Origin: Pseudochrobactrum saccharolyticum
GTDB taxonomy: Bacteria; Pseudomonadota; Alphaproteobacteria; Rhizobiales; Rhizobiaceae
Direction of reading: 5' to 3'
Assembly: GCF_008801715.1 (NCBI RefSeq)
Contig: NZ_VZPG01000005.1
Coordinates: forward strand, 239,038-303,037
Length of the DNA stretch: 64,000 bases
The notes beneath the pieces were generated by a model. The model saw nothing but the letters and a program-made list of their open reading frames with translations. It searched no databases and was not told where the DNA came from. How positions within the stretch are numbered: the first letter of the stretch is position 1; the number at the start of each line of letters is the position of its first letter. Shown here one piece after another: positions 8,353-18,161 of this stretch. The position numbers and the translations under genes were made by a program.

Positions 8353-10782
8353 CTAAATATCAGACAAACTCTCATCATCAGCGCCACTCACCAGATTGGC
8401 CATCAGACGGAATGCCCCCGCAACCAGCCTGTCCATCTGGTGATGCAGCACAAGACTGGTATGCGTATGCCGCCCTTTGCCAATCCGTGCAGACAGAAGC
8501 GCACCGGTTAACGGCTGCTCATTAGCATCATGCATCGACAATAACGGCTGATAGGCCTCATCCCAATGAGAGGCGAAATACAGCCCGCGCTCTTTATTCC
8601 AGCCCTGCCAGTCCTGATCTATAATCCGGTTCGGCCAGTTGAGTAATTTATGCTCCGGTTCCAGAACGGTGACAGTCGCTGCGGGATCAGTCACCCGCCA
8701 GCGCAGTGAGGGCGAGCCGATTTTCAATGGACGCACCGGTGTTGTCTGCGGGTTCCAGCCATCGGTCGGACGATGATAAAGCGTCAGCAAATGACCGCCA
8801 TTTTCAACATAGTTATGAAGGTGCACGATTGCCTCAGCTAGATCGCGCCGCAGACCGAAGGCAAAAATACCGACAACGATACACGTAAACTGCTGCAAAT
8901 CACCGGCCAGATGTTTTGGCTCCAGTTCCGTTACATCAAGCCCCATACGGCTCAGCCACAGACCAACACGATCAGCACCACCACCGATATAGCCGATCTT
9001 TGCGCCCTGTGGCAGTTTCAGATCCAGCACCAGCACATTCAATAATTCCGGCTCGCGATACATCACCTGCCCGATATGCGGATAGGCAATTGGCGTCTGC
9101 CGCACTGCATCACGACCGGCAATTTGTGCTTGTAAGCGGAACAGTCCGGCTTCCCGTTTTTCCGGCGCGTGAAGTATCGTGCTATCGGCACTCTGTACAA
9201 CCGTCCAGCCACCATTGCTGATAAAACGCACAGGCTGCGGATCACCACTGACAGTTACACTCACCGGCCATTGTATTTGCGTAGCCTGATCGAGCGGAAC
9301 AATCACCGCTTCCGGCTCAACCCGCACAGACTGGGCAGGCACCAGCGCAAACTGTTCAGCAAGATCGAAACTCGCTTTGGCCTGATAGTCCGGGAACTGT
9401 GCCGTCACACACACATAGAATTCGCCATTACCACCAAGCGCAGACCAGACCGGCCGATAAAGCGGACTGAAAGCCGTCTCTGCTCCGGCCTTTATATCAA
9501 AGGACTGAGTGGTCGCGGTTGTCTCATGCACATAAGCCGCACAATGTTCCGGCAAAACCGGTTCAACCTGCGCCTGATACTGCGCATGACCAGCACCAAA
9601 CCGCACCTGCAACAAAGCTTCACCGGCAGGTGACATCACCGGCGGGTTCAGCTCCGCACTGTCAAAAATCGCTGCAGCTTCAATCAGCGCAGCATCAATC
9701 TCGGTCTTCTTGCGTAAAAGACGATGCTCATGCGCGAGCAGAAAATCTTCCGGTGCATCGGCGCGGATAGTATCAATATTGCGCGCAGCCGATACCAGAG
9801 AAGCGATGATTGTATCACGGTCAGGGAACGCGGCAATGGCACTATCAATCGCTTTTTGCGCAGCTTGCAATGCTTGGGCGACAACTTCAGACATCTCCGC
9901 ATGAGCTGCTAAGGCCGTCAGATCAGCTGGCAGATTATCCAGAACGGAAACCTCCGCACCGGTCTTCTCTGCCAGCAGCAGATGCAGTGGCCATTGCGTT
10001 TTTGGCTCTTCCGGCCAATGCCCCATACCCTGAGAAGCATGATAATAACGCGACCATTCCCCAATGCGGTCATAATCCGCACCCGTTGCCGGTTCGCGCT
10101 TGTCAGCATGGACAATCACAGTCGCTTCAGGTGGCGGCACTTCATCATCATAAGTATCACCCCCGCCAGACCATGCAGGCAGATAATATTTCGCAACCTG
10201 CCAAGGCTTCAGACCTTGTACAAAATGCTCAGGAAAAGCCTGATCGTCAGCAGCCAGCGCAATAGCTCGTTCCGCCGCGCGGGTCATCGCACGATGATGA
10301 CCATGCTGCCCCGGCACATCAAGAAATGTCGGAATTACAATATCCGGCCGCTCACTCCGATAGGCACGCACAAGACGCTCGACAATACGCTCCTCACCCC
10401 AGCGGTCAAATGTCCGGTCACCATCTTTGGAAAAGCCAAAGTCATGCACTGCATCATCAGGCCCGTGACCAAGCCAGACAATATCGCAATCCAGTATCCG
10501 CGCTGCTTCTTCCATTTCACGGGAGCGCATCAGCCCCAATGCACCGCCGCGTTCCGGCCCCAGTGCATTCTGTCCGCCCTCACCCCTTGTGGAACAACTG
10601 ATAATCACCCGCATACCCGCACCAAAACGGAAATAAGCCAGTAACCCGCTTTGCTCGTCATCAGGATGTGCGCCGGTATTCATCACTGTGACGACCGAGC
10701 GCAACCGGCTTAATGCATGATGCAGGCGCATAAGAGCCGGTGCCGATTTTTGTCGTTCAATATGTTGGCGGTCAGTCAGCAC
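8353..10782 (-). CDS. PIG-L family deacetylase with long C-terminal extension
   Basis: I place the start at the GTG at 10782 because a perfect AGGAGG lies 6 nt upstream; an upstream GTG at 10797 would put that Shine-Dalgarno inside the gene. The product (about 809 residues) has an N-terminal PIG-L/LmbE zinc deacetylase domain: NTGAHPDDEQSG near residue 37 and a second metal site in DVPGQHGHHRA near 155. Such domains remove N-acetyl groups from GlcNAc-type substrates. Domains of the C-terminal half are less clear; a stretch starting IGYIGGGADRVGLWL resembles ThuA/glutaminase-like folds. It follows the ROK regulator gene on the same strand with a short gap and faces the sugar ABC operon across that regulator, which suggests the imported sugar is N-acetylated (inference). 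Confidence 0.8.
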   Translation of the reverse strand: MLTDRQHIERQKSAPALMRLHHALSRLRSVVTVMNTGAHPDDEQSGLLAYFRFGAGMRVIISCSTRGEGGQNALGPERGGALGLMRSREMEEAARILDCDIVWLGHGPDDAVHDFGFSKDGDRTFDRWGEERIVERLVRAYRSERPDIVIPTFLDVPGQHGHHRAMTRAAERAIALAADDQAFPEHFVQGLKPWQVAKYYLPAWSGGGDTYDDEVPPPEATVIVHADKREPATGADYDRIGEWSRYYHASQGMGHWPEEPKTQWPLHLLLAEKTGAEVSVLDNLPADLTALAAHAEMSEVVAQALQAAQKAIDSAIAAFPDRDTIIASLVSAARNIDTIRADAPEDFLLAHEHRLLRKKTEIDAALIEAAAIFDSAELNPPVMSPAGEALLQVRFGAGHAQYQAQVEPVLPEHCAAYVHETTATTQSFDIKAGAETAFSPLYRPVWSALGGNGEFYVCVTAQFPDYQAKASFDLAEQFALVPAQSVRVEPEAVIVPLDQATQIQWPVSVTVSGDPQPVRFISNGGWTVVQSADSTILHAPEKREAGLFRLQAQIAGRDAVRQTPIAYPHIGQVMYREPELLNVLVLDLKLPQGAKIGYIGGGADRVGLWLSRMGLDVTELEPKHLAGDLQQFTCIVVGIFAFGLRRDLAEAIVHLHNYVENGGHLLTLYHRPTDGWNPQTTPVRPLKIGSPSLRWRVTDPAATVTVLEPEHKLLNWPNRIIDQDWQGWNKERGLYFASHWDEAYQPLLSMHDANEQPLTGALLSARIGKGRHTHTSLVLHHQMDRLVAGAFRLMANLVSGADDESLSDI

Positions 10783-10806
10783 CGGATGCCTCCTCACAAG
10801 AATGAA

Positions 10807-12036
10807 TTACAAGTCAGCGAGCGTATCCAGTTTCGGTGTCATCGCTTCAAACAAAGGCAGAGCTGCGGCACCCAATGCCGCCGTAAATTGTCCGGTATGC
10901 CCGCGCAGCACACGCGGCAAAGCACGGCTGCGGCGGCTGGCAACGGAAATCGGCAACTGCCCCATCCGTGCAATCAATCCATCGATAATCGCATCGGGTA
11001 ACATACCGCCCAGCACTACCGTTTCCGGATCGAGAATATTTTCGATCATGGCAATCATCGGCGCCAGATAAAGTGCGGCCTCATCCATCCATTCCATCAG
11101 CACCGGATGAGCGCTGTCATGCAATTTCTGCAGATCATCAAAATCTGTTTCTGTCACGCCCGCCAAAGCCAGTTTTTCCCGCAGGACATACAGTGAGGCG
11201 TAGCGCTCCAGACAACCGGACTGACCACAGGGGCAGGCTCGCCCTTTTGGTGCCACCACAATATGTCCGATTTCACCGGCATTGCCGAAAGCGCCGCGAA
11301 ACGGCACACCGTCCTGAATCATGCCAAGACCGACACCGGCGCCGAAATAGATCATCGCAAAAGAGGAAATGGCATGTCCCGCACCAAACAGGCGCTCTCC
11401 CACCGCTGCCGCATTCGCGTCATTCTCGATGGTAACCGGCTCACCGCAAGCCTGACCTAAAATGGCTGCCGCATCCACATCTGACCAGCCGGGCAAAGTG
11501 GTCGGCCCGACAGAAGTCATGCCTTCAATATCAAACGGCCCCGGCATCACCACCCCGACACCCAGCAACGGTGCGGAAAACTCCGCTTTCACAGTATCAA
11601 CCTGTATACGCAACAAGCCAGAAAGCGCGTCAGGGCTGGTATCATGCACGGGTGTAATATGGCGGGAACGGGGTTGCCCTGTCAGATCAAGCACCGTCGT
11701 CACCATGTGATCGGATGCCATTTCAACACCCATCGTTACAGCGCCGTCAGGATTGACTGCGAATTGTTTAGGCGGCTGACCGCGGCCGGATTTGAGCCTT
11801 CCGGTCTCCATCAACAGATTTTCACAGACCAGTTCATCGACAATATTGGCAATTGCCTGAGCCGTCAGATGCGTCAAACGCGCAATATGCATCCGCCCTA
11901 AGGAGCCGTGCTGACGCACAATATCCAGCACCACCCGACGATTGTGATCGCGGATTCGCTCGGGGTTTTTACCCAAAGTAATCAGCTGTGTGCCTGATTC
12001 TATGCCCGATTGTGTACCTGCCGGCTGTGCGCCCAT
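10807..12036 (-). CDS. ROK-family transcriptional regulator
   Basis: The product combines an N-terminal winged helix (RRVVLDIVRQHGSLGRMHIARL and following) with a C-terminal ROK sugar-binding domain. The ROK zinc motif is intact: GH followed by CPCGQSGCLE around residues 250-270. The sugar kinase signature is weak, as expected for regulators. I prefer the ATG at 12036, preceded by GGACGGAG, over the ATG at 12084, which has no visible ribosome site. It is divergent from the sugar ABC operon beginning at 12343, so it most likely represses that operon and its own deacetylase-containing unit, with the sugar as inducer. Confidence 0.85.
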   Translation of the reverse strand: MGAQPAGTQSGIESGTQLITLGKNPERIRDHNRRVVLDIVRQHGSLGRMHIARLTHLTAQAIANIVDELVCENLLMETGRLKSGRGQPPKQFAVNPDGAVTMGVEMASDHMVTTVLDLTGQPRSRHITPVHDTSPDALSGLLRIQVDTVKAEFSAPLLGVGVVMPGPFDIEGMTSVGPTTLPGWSDVDAAAILGQACGEPVTIENDANAAAVGERLFGAGHAISSFAMIYFGAGVGLGMIQDGVPFRGAFGNAGEIGHIVVAPKGRACPCGQSGCLERYASLYVLREKLALAGVTETDFDDLQKLHDSAHPVLMEWMDEAALYLAPMIAMIENILDPETVVLGGMLPDAIIDGLIARMGQLPISVASRRSRALPRVLRGHTGQFTAALGAAALPLFEAMTPKLDTLADL

Positions 12037-12342
12037 GCTGCTCCGTCCTGCCCGTCTCAAAAAATGATAAGCGAGAGCCTTCATAACCGCAATAGATTAA
12101 CTCAAGTAAATTATCTTATTGACAAAAGCCTGTAAAATAGTGACCGTAGAGGGCAGCTCTGCGGAGGAAAACGCATCTGAAGGGGCAAAGCTGCCAACCG
12201 GTCTTTGACGAGATGCAATTTCCGAACACTGATCGCTGACGCATGTCACCCCAAAACGGGCTGCCGTTTCGGAAACAACATGCACAAAACTGTATTTTTG
12301 CCTGATACCGGCAACAGCCGGAGGTCATAAGGGGAGGTTCAC

Positions 12343-13590
12343 ATGCGTAAACTATTATTTGCGGGATTGCTCGCAGGCTTCAGCACAATGGCGCTCAATG
12401 CAGCGCAGGCTGTTGAAATTGAATATTGGCAATATGTCTTTGAATCGCGCGTTAAAGCGATGGACAAGCTGATCGAGAATTTCGAAAAAGCCAATCCGGA
12501 CATCAAGGTCAAGCACACCACCTTCCCTTATGATGATTATCAGACCCGCGTGATTGCAGCCAAAATGGCTGGCAACAGCCCTGATGTCATGCAGCTTTTC
12601 TATGGCTGGCTCGATAAATTCGTAGCAGGCGGCATTTTGCAGCCGCTGCCAACCGATACATTCCCGCATGATAAGATCGAAAGCGATTTCTTCCCGATCA
12701 CCAGTGCGATGAAGCGCGGCGAAGACTATTATGGTCTGCCGACTGCCGTGCGCTCACTGGCGCTGTTCTACAACAAGAAACTGTTTGAAGAAGCCGGTCT
12801 GGATCCGAAAAACCCGCCGAAAACACTGGATGAACTGGTTGCAGCGGCTGAAAAGACAGCCAAGCGCGATGCAAACGGCAATCTGACCACTGCCGGTATC
12901 ACTCTGGATATGGCCGGACAGGATCACCATTGGTGGCGTGAAGTGCTGATCCGCCAGTATGGCGGCGCACCTTACACCGATAATGACCGCAAAGTTACCT
13001 ATGATTCCGAAGCCGGTGAAAAGGCTCTGAAATTCTACACCGACCTGCAGACAGAGAAAAAAGTCGGCGAGTTGAAATTCATGGATGAAGGTCAGGCTGC
13101 GTTCCGTGCAGGCATGGCTGCCATGACTGTTGACGGTACTTTCCGCCTCGGCGCATTCCGCACCATCAAGGATTTTGAATGGGGCGTTACCGAACTGCCA
13201 GCCAATGCTGAAGGTGTGCGTTCCAACTATGCCAGCTATTTTGCAAATGGTATCGGTGCCAATGCAAAAGGCGAAAAACTGGAAGCTGCCAAGAAATTCC
13301 TGAACTACATCTCCTCGCCGGAAGCGATGGAAATCTGGCTCAAGGAAGTTGGTGAACTACCTGCACGTCGTGCGGTTGCCCAGACTGAAGCCAATCTGGC
13401 AGACCCGATCTACGGCCCGTTCCTCAGAGGTCTGGACTATGCGCACACCACCATGTTTGTGGATGAAGCAGCCCAGCGTCAGACCGCTATGGATATGGTG
13501 AACCGTGTGGTTCTGGAAAAACAGCCTGTGAAAGAGTCGCTGGCTGAAGCTGCAAAAGCAGAACAGACCATCATCGATGATGCGCAGTAA
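12343..13590 (+). CDS. sugar ABC transporter substrate-binding protein
   Basis: A 415-residue periplasmic solute-binding protein of the carbohydrate family (SBP_bac_1). A Sec signal peptide runs from MRKLLFAGLLAGF to about AQA (residue 23). Mature features include VEIEYWQY, IKVKHTTFPYDDYQTRV and GNSPDVMQLFYGW, typical of CUT1-family binding proteins. The ATG follows a strong GGGGAGG site. It is the first gene of a rightward operon with two permeases, a C-N lyase, an ATPase and a PfkB kinase. The ligand is unknown; context with a PIG-L deacetylase and a lyase hints at a modified amino-sugar conjugate. Confidence 0.9.
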   Translation: MRKLLFAGLLAGFSTMALNAAQAVEIEYWQYVFESRVKAMDKLIENFEKANPDIKVKHTTFPYDDYQTRVIAAKMAGNSPDVMQLFYGWLDKFVAGGILQPLPTDTFPHDKIESDFFPITSAMKRGEDYYGLPTAVRSLALFYNKKLFEEAGLDPKNPPKTLDELVAAAEKTAKRDANGNLTTAGITLDMAGQDHHWWREVLIRQYGGAPYTDNDRKVTYDSEAGEKALKFYTDLQTEKKVGELKFMDEGQAAFRAGMAAMTVDGTFRLGAFRTIKDFEWGVTELPANAEGVRSNYASYFANGIGANAKGEKLEAAKKFLNYISSPEAMEIWLKEVGELPARRAVAQTEANLADPIYGPFLRGLDYAHTTMFVDEAAQRQTAMDMVNRVVLEKQPVKESLAEAAKAEQTIIDDAQ

Positions 13591-13603
13591 TCTCTGAAAA
13601 GAC

Positions 13604-13635
13604 GGTGTGCCGCTGTCATCAATCGGCGGCACACC
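13604..13635 (+). other. stem-loop after the binding-protein gene
   Basis: A perfect 10-bp stem (GGTGTGCCGC 13604-13613 with GCGGCACACC 13626-13635) and a 12-nt loop, 13 nt after the binding-protein stop. No T-run follows, so it is not a strong terminator. Hairpins here in ABC operons commonly protect the binding-protein mRNA and lower downstream expression; that role is inferred. The remaining gap to 13818 holds nothing I can assign. Confidence 0.6.
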
Positions 13636-13818
13636 GGAATATCGTTTCATCATCTTCAGACTGCATGAAACTGCGGATGAGTTCCGGCTCTCCGCCAGAA
13701 TATTTCCGGTATGTGCTGAACCTCCGGCTATATTCCCCAAATTTGTTTGACGCATAGTCCCGCAAAACCGCATCGCATTTTGCCGGATATGCTTCCGTAC
13801 CATAAGGTATTTTGAACC

Positions 13819-14742
13819 ATGACTGTGACGGCTGCCCGCTCCGGTGATACTTTCTGGAACCGCCTGCCCATGCGCACAAGGCGGCTCATCTGGGTGTGGA
13901 GCTTTCTCGCCCTGCCTATTCTGTTTTACACGGTCATCCGGTTTTATCCCACGGTTGAAGCCTTCTGGCTGTCGCTGACCAACTGGGATCTGATGAAACC
14001 GCCGAAATTTATCGGCCTTGCGAATTATGAAAAGCTGTTCGCTGATCCGCAATTCTGGAAAGTGTTCAAAAATACATTCACTTACTTGCTTATCGGCACG
14101 CCGGTCAGCCTGTTTCTGGCTTTTGTGATCGCTTATTATCTTGATCGCGTGCGCTTCATGCACGGGCTGATCCGTGGCCTTTATTTCCTGCCGTTTCTCA
14201 CCACTGCCGCGGCAATGGGCTGGGTCTGGCGCTGGTTCTATCAGCCGGCTCCGATCGGCGTGATCAATAATATGCTCAATACCATCGGCCTGCCCCAGCA
14301 GACATTTTTGCGGTCTGTCGATCAGGCGCTCTATTCCATTATGGCAACATCCATCTGGGCAGGCCTCGGTTTTCAGATCATCATTTTCATGGCGGGTCTG
14401 CGCGCTATTCCCAACACCTATTACGAAGCTGCCCGCATTGACGGCCTGGGTGAATGGGCAATCCTGCGCAAAATCACCATTCCGCTGCTGAAACCGACAA
14501 CCGTGTTTCTGGTCGTCTTCTCGTCCATCGGTTTCCTGCGCATTTTCGATCAGGTCTATAATATGACCACCTATGATCCGGGCGGTCCGCTTGGCTCCAC
14601 CAAGCCACTGGTGCTGATGATCTATCAAACCGCCTTCTCGTCTTACGCCATGGGCTATGCCGCTGCGCAGACAGTCGTGCTGTTCTCCATTCTGCTGGTT
14701 GTCTCGCTGTTGCAGCTGTGGATCTTGAGGGAAAAGAAATGA
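13819..14742 (+). CDS. sugar ABC transporter permease (MalF-type)
   Basis: A 307-residue inner-membrane protein with six predicted hydrophobic segments, the first at WVWSFLALPILFYTVI. The cytoplasmic loop motif for contact with the ATPase is visible as NTYYEAARIDGLGEWAILRKITIPLL near residues 195-220. It is the MalF-like half of a CUT1 importer; the MalG-like half follows with an ATGA overlap at 14739-14742. The gene comes 228 bp after the binding protein, with a hairpin between. Confidence 0.9.
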   Translation: MTVTAARSGDTFWNRLPMRTRRLIWVWSFLALPILFYTVIRFYPTVEAFWLSLTNWDLMKPPKFIGLANYEKLFADPQFWKVFKNTFTYLLIGTPVSLFLAFVIAYYLDRVRFMHGLIRGLYFLPFLTTAAAMGWVWRWFYQPAPIGVINNMLNTIGLPQQTFLRSVDQALYSIMATSIWAGLGFQIIIFMAGLRAIPNTYYEAARIDGLGEWAILRKITIPLLKPTTVFLVVFSSIGFLRIFDQVYNMTTYDPGGPLGSTKPLVLMIYQTAFSSYAMGYAAAQTVVLFSILLVVSLLQLWILREKK

Positions 14743-15590
14743 CCGCTGAAACCAAAACACCGGCACTCCCGTTTGCAAATATCCGGCCAGGCCGCGTCCT
14801 CACATGGACACTGCTGTTTATCGGCGGCATCATCATGGTCACGCCACTGGCCTATATGTTCTCCACCTCGTTCAAAACCGCCAGTCAGGTCTATGATCTG
14901 CGTCTGATACCGGCTGAACCGACAGTACAGAACTATGTCACCATTCTGGCAGACGGCCGCTTCCTGCGCTGGTTCTTCAACTCGATGTTCGTCGCGGTTG
15001 TCGTCACATTATCCAATGTGTTTTTCGACAGTCTTGTCGGCTACACATTGGCAAAATTCCAGTTCCGTGGCCGCCACTTCATCTTCCTCGCCATTCTGTC
15101 AACGCTGATGATCCCGACCGAAATGCTGGTGATCCCGTGGTATCTGATGTCCAGCAAACTCGGCTGGCTCGACAGCTATTGGGGCATCATGTTCCCGGGC
15201 ATGATGACGGCTTTTGGTACCTTCCTGATGAAGCAGTTCTTTGAAGGCGTGCCGAATGACTTCCTCGAAGCTGCGCGTGTGGATGGTCTGAACGAATTCC
15301 AGATCTGGTGGAAAGTGGCCATGCCGCTGGTCACACCGGCACTGTCGGCTCTGGCAATCTTCACCTTCCTCGGTAACTGGACAGCCTTCTTCTGGCCGCT
15401 GATCGTCACGACCAGCAAGGAACTCTACACATTGCCTGTCGGGCTTTCGAGTTTCGCGGTCGAGCAATCGATCCAGTGGGAAATGATTATGACCGGCGCC
15501 GCTATCGCCACCCTGCCAACCCTGCTCGTGTTCCTGTTGCTGCAGCGCTATATCGTGCGCGGCGTCATGCTGGCCGGCCTGAAGGGATAA
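14739..15590 (+). CDS. sugar ABC transporter permease (MalG-type)
   Basis: I choose the ATG at 14739, which overlaps the stop of the first permease (ATGA) and follows GAGGGAAAAG; an in-frame GTG further upstream has no support. The 283-residue product has six hydrophobic segments and the conserved cytoplasmic EAA loop, here NDFLEAARVDGLNEFQIWWK. It pairs with the preceding permease in the importer. The C-N lyase gene follows after only 10 nt. Confidence 0.9.
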   Translation: MTAETKTPALPFANIRPGRVLTWTLLFIGGIIMVTPLAYMFSTSFKTASQVYDLRLIPAEPTVQNYVTILADGRFLRWFFNSMFVAVVVTLSNVFFDSLVGYTLAKFQFRGRHFIFLAILSTLMIPTEMLVIPWYLMSSKLGWLDSYWGIMFPGMMTAFGTFLMKQFFEGVPNDFLEAARVDGLNEFQIWWKVAMPLVTPALSALAIFTFLGNWTAFFWPLIVTTSKELYTLPVGLSSFAVEQSIQWEMIMTGAAIATLPTLLVFLLLQRYIVRGVMLAGLKG

Positions 15591-15600
15591 GGATACTATA

Positions 15601-17115
15601 ATGTCTGTAAACGATCCGCGCCTTGCCGATAAAAGCGTTTTCCCTGATCCGGTCTACAAGGAGACCGTGCTGAAACCGCTTTTTGACGGCGCTAAAACCC
15701 ATCATGTCGAAAGTTTCCGCCGTATTGACCGCGCCCATCTGGTCATGCTGACGGAAACCGGCATTCTCGACGAAAAACAGGCATCGGCAATTGCCGGTGC
15801 GCTGGAACAGATCGACCGTGATATTGATCCGGCATCCCTCACCTATACCGGTGAAGTTGAGGACTTCTTCTTCCTGATTGAAAAAGAACTGAAGTCCCGT
15901 CTCGGTGCGGATATTGCCGGTCGCCTGCACACTGCACGTTCACGTAATGATATCGACCACACGCTGTTCAAACTCGGCCTCAAAGAACATATTGATGTTC
16001 TGCTGGCCAAGTCCCGTCATCTGCTTAATGCGATGATTGAAACTGCAAACCGCGAGCAGGCAACGCTGATTGTGGCCTATACGCATGGTCAACCTGCACA
16101 GCCTTCAACCTTCGGCCATTATCTGTCCGCAGCGATTGAAGTGCTGATCCGCGATATGCAGCGTTTTGCAACAGCGCGTGAAATCGTCAACCTGTCACCT
16201 ATGGGCGCGGCAGCCATCACCACCTCAGGTTTTCCCATCGACCGCGCACGCGTGGCTGACCTGTTGGGCTTTGCCGCGCCTTTACGCAATTCTTACAGCT
16301 GTATTGCCGCTTCGGATTACATCACCTCAACCTATTCCGCGATTGAGCTGATGTTTATCCATCTCGGCCGTCTCATTCAGGACTTCCAGTTCTGGACGAG
16401 CTTCGAGGTTGGCCAGATCTATGTGCCGAATGCTTTTGTGCAAATCTCTTCAATCATGCCGCAGAAGCGCAATCCGGTACCGATTGAGCATATGCGGCAT
16501 CTGGCAAGCCAGACTATGGGTCGCGCCCGCACTGTGCTGGATGTGATCCATAATACGCCTTTCACCGATATGAATGACAGTGAAGGCGAAACACAACAGA
16601 TGGGCTATGAAGCCTTTGCTTCTGCTGGTCGCGTTCTCGATCTGCTGGCAGCCTTTGTGCAGGCCATCCGTATTGATCCGGCACGTGTTGCCGACAATAT
16701 CCGCCGTTCCTGCATCACTATTACCGAACTGGCTGATTCACTGGTGCGTATTGAAGGTCTGTCCTTCCGTCAGGCGCATGAGATTGCAGCAACCGTAGCC
16801 AAAGCCGTTGTTGTCAAAGGTGGTGGGCTGGCACAAGACGGCTATGAGCCGTTTCTGGAAGCCTTCAAACATGCAGCAGGCAGAGAACCGTCTTTCGACC
16901 GCACAAAGTTTGAAGAACTGGTTTCGCCGGAGCATTTCATCGCCGTGCGTGACCGTTTCGGCGGCCCTGCCCCTGAGCCGATGGCACAGGCACTGACAGC
17001 ATACCGCGATCAGGCCAGAGCTTTTGCAAGCCTTGCAGACACACAAGCCGCAGACGAGGCCAAAGCCGCACGCGAGCTCAATGATAAATTTCAGGCCTTG
17101 GTGGAGAAACGCTGA
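15601..17115 (+). CDS. argininosuccinate-lyase-like C-N lyase (fumarase/aspartase superfamily)
   Basis: The 504-residue protein has the three signature regions of the superfamily: LHTARSRNDIDHT near residue 110, a YTHGQPAQPSTFGHYL loop near 160, and SSIMPQKRNPVPIEH near 283 with the catalytic serine loop. It aligns with argininosuccinate lyases, but the first region lacks the GRSRNDQ form of true ArgH and there are no arginine genes nearby. Some ArgH-like paralogues in related bacteria act on other substrates, for example EDDS lyase of Chelativorans. The gene sits inside a sugar ABC operon between permease and ATPase, so I infer a catabolic lyase that splits an N-succinyl or similar linkage and releases fumarate. 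Name and substrate remain open. Confidence 0.8.
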   Translation: MSVNDPRLADKSVFPDPVYKETVLKPLFDGAKTHHVESFRRIDRAHLVMLTETGILDEKQASAIAGALEQIDRDIDPASLTYTGEVEDFFFLIEKELKSRLGADIAGRLHTARSRNDIDHTLFKLGLKEHIDVLLAKSRHLLNAMIETANREQATLIVAYTHGQPAQPSTFGHYLSAAIEVLIRDMQRFATAREIVNLSPMGAAAITTSGFPIDRARVADLLGFAAPLRNSYSCIAASDYITSTYSAIELMFIHLGRLIQDFQFWTSFEVGQIYVPNAFVQISSIMPQKRNPVPIEHMRHLASQTMGRARTVLDVIHNTPFTDMNDSEGETQQMGYEAFASAGRVLDLLAAFVQAIRIDPARVADNIRRSCITITELADSLVRIEGLSFRQAHEIAATVAKAVVVKGGGLAQDGYEPFLEAFKHAAGREPSFDRTKFEELVSPEHFIAVRDRFGGPAPEPMAQALTAYRDQARAFASLADTQAADEAKAARELNDKFQALVEKR

Positions 17116-18161
17116 TGGCAACGATCGAACTGAACAAGCTGGTTAAACGCTATGGCAAGGTTGAGGCCGTGCGCGGCATTGACCTGCAAATTGCCGACGG
17201 CGAATTTGTGGTTTTCGTCGGGCCTTCCGGCTGCGGCAAATCCACGACGCTACGCATGATTGCCGGTCTGGAAGACATTTCCGGCGGCGCGCTGAAAATC
17301 GGCGATGAAGTCGTCAATGAACGTGACCCGAAACAGCGCAATATTGCTATGGTGTTCCAGAATTATGCGATCTATCCGCATATGACTGTGCGCCAGAATA
17401 TCGGCTTCGGTCTCTATACCTCCAAAATCTCCAATGCGGATAAGAATGCCCGTATTGAAGAAACTGCAAAAATTCTCGGACTTGAGCCATATCTGGATCG
17501 CCGCCCTGCTGCGCTCTCCGGTGGCCAACGTCAGCGCGTTGCCATTGGCCGTGCGATGGTGCGCAATCCGTCTGCCTTCCTGTTTGATGAGCCTCTGTCC
17601 AATCTGGATGCGCAGCTTCGCGCCCAGATGCGTATTGAGATCAAGCGTCTGCACCAGCGTCTCAAGACCACAACCGTTTATGTGACCCACGATCAGGTCG
17701 AGGCCATGACTATGGCTGACCGTATTGTGGTAATGCGCGACGGAAATATTCTGCAGACCGGCACACCGACCGAGCTTTATGAAAATCCGGTTGATGTATT
17801 CACCGCCCGCTTTATCGGCAGCCCGTCGATGAACCTGATCTCAGGCCATAAAAACGGCAAAAGCGTAGAATTCGCAACGGACGGCGATGTTCTGGTCGGC
17901 ATCCGTCCGCATGATCTGGTGGTTGTCACCGGCGATGACGCCTCCGCACCGGCAGGCATTGAACTGACCGGCACCGTCACTGCGGCTGAACCGCTGGGGC
18001 CTGAAACACTGGTGCATATTGATGTACAGGGCACCGCAGTAATCGCTACTGCATCGGGCAAATTCATTCCGGCCACCGGCAGCACGCTGACTGCACGCGC
18101 AGCCAGTGGCAGTCTCTATCTGTTTGACAAGGCGACAGAGAAAAGTCTGGGACGTCTATGA
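17115..18161 (+). CDS. sugar ABC transporter ATP-binding protein (UgpC/MalK-type)
   Basis: A 348-residue ATPase with Walker A GPSGCGKST (residues 36-44), signature LSGGQRQRV (about 134-142), Walker B FLFDEPLSNLDA and a His switch (VYVTHDQ). The C-terminal 100 residues form the MalK-like regulatory domain (IGSPSMNLISG, VLVGIRPHDL). Its ATG overlaps the lyase stop by one base (TGATG at 17113). It powers the importer formed by the two permeases. Confidence 0.93.
   Translation: MATIELNKLVKRYGKVEAVRGIDLQIADGEFVVFVGPSGCGKSTTLRMIAGLEDISGGALKIGDEVVNERDPKQRNIAMVFQNYAIYPHMTVRQNIGFGLYTSKISNADKNARIEETAKILGLEPYLDRRPAALSGGQRQRVAIGRAMVRNPSAFLFDEPLSNLDAQLRAQMRIEIKRLHQRLKTTTVYVTHDQVEAMTMADRIVVMRDGNILQTGTPTELYENPVDVFTARFIGSPSMNLISGHKNGKSVEFATDGDVLVGIRPHDLVVVTGDDASAPAGIELTGTVTAAEPLGPETLVHIDVQGTAVIATASGKFIPATGSTLTARAASGSLYLFDKATEKSLGRL

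Noticed and set aside
13357..14778. 473-codon open frame on the minus strand
   Set aside because: It lies antisense to the clear binding-protein end and MalF-type permease, has a Cys/His/Gln/Arg-rich composition typical of a shadow frame and no recognisable domain.
15601..17115. Housekeeping argininosuccinate lyase (argH)
   Set aside because: Superfamily membership is clear, but the RSRND region differs from ArgH and the gene is within a sugar ABC operon without arginine genes.
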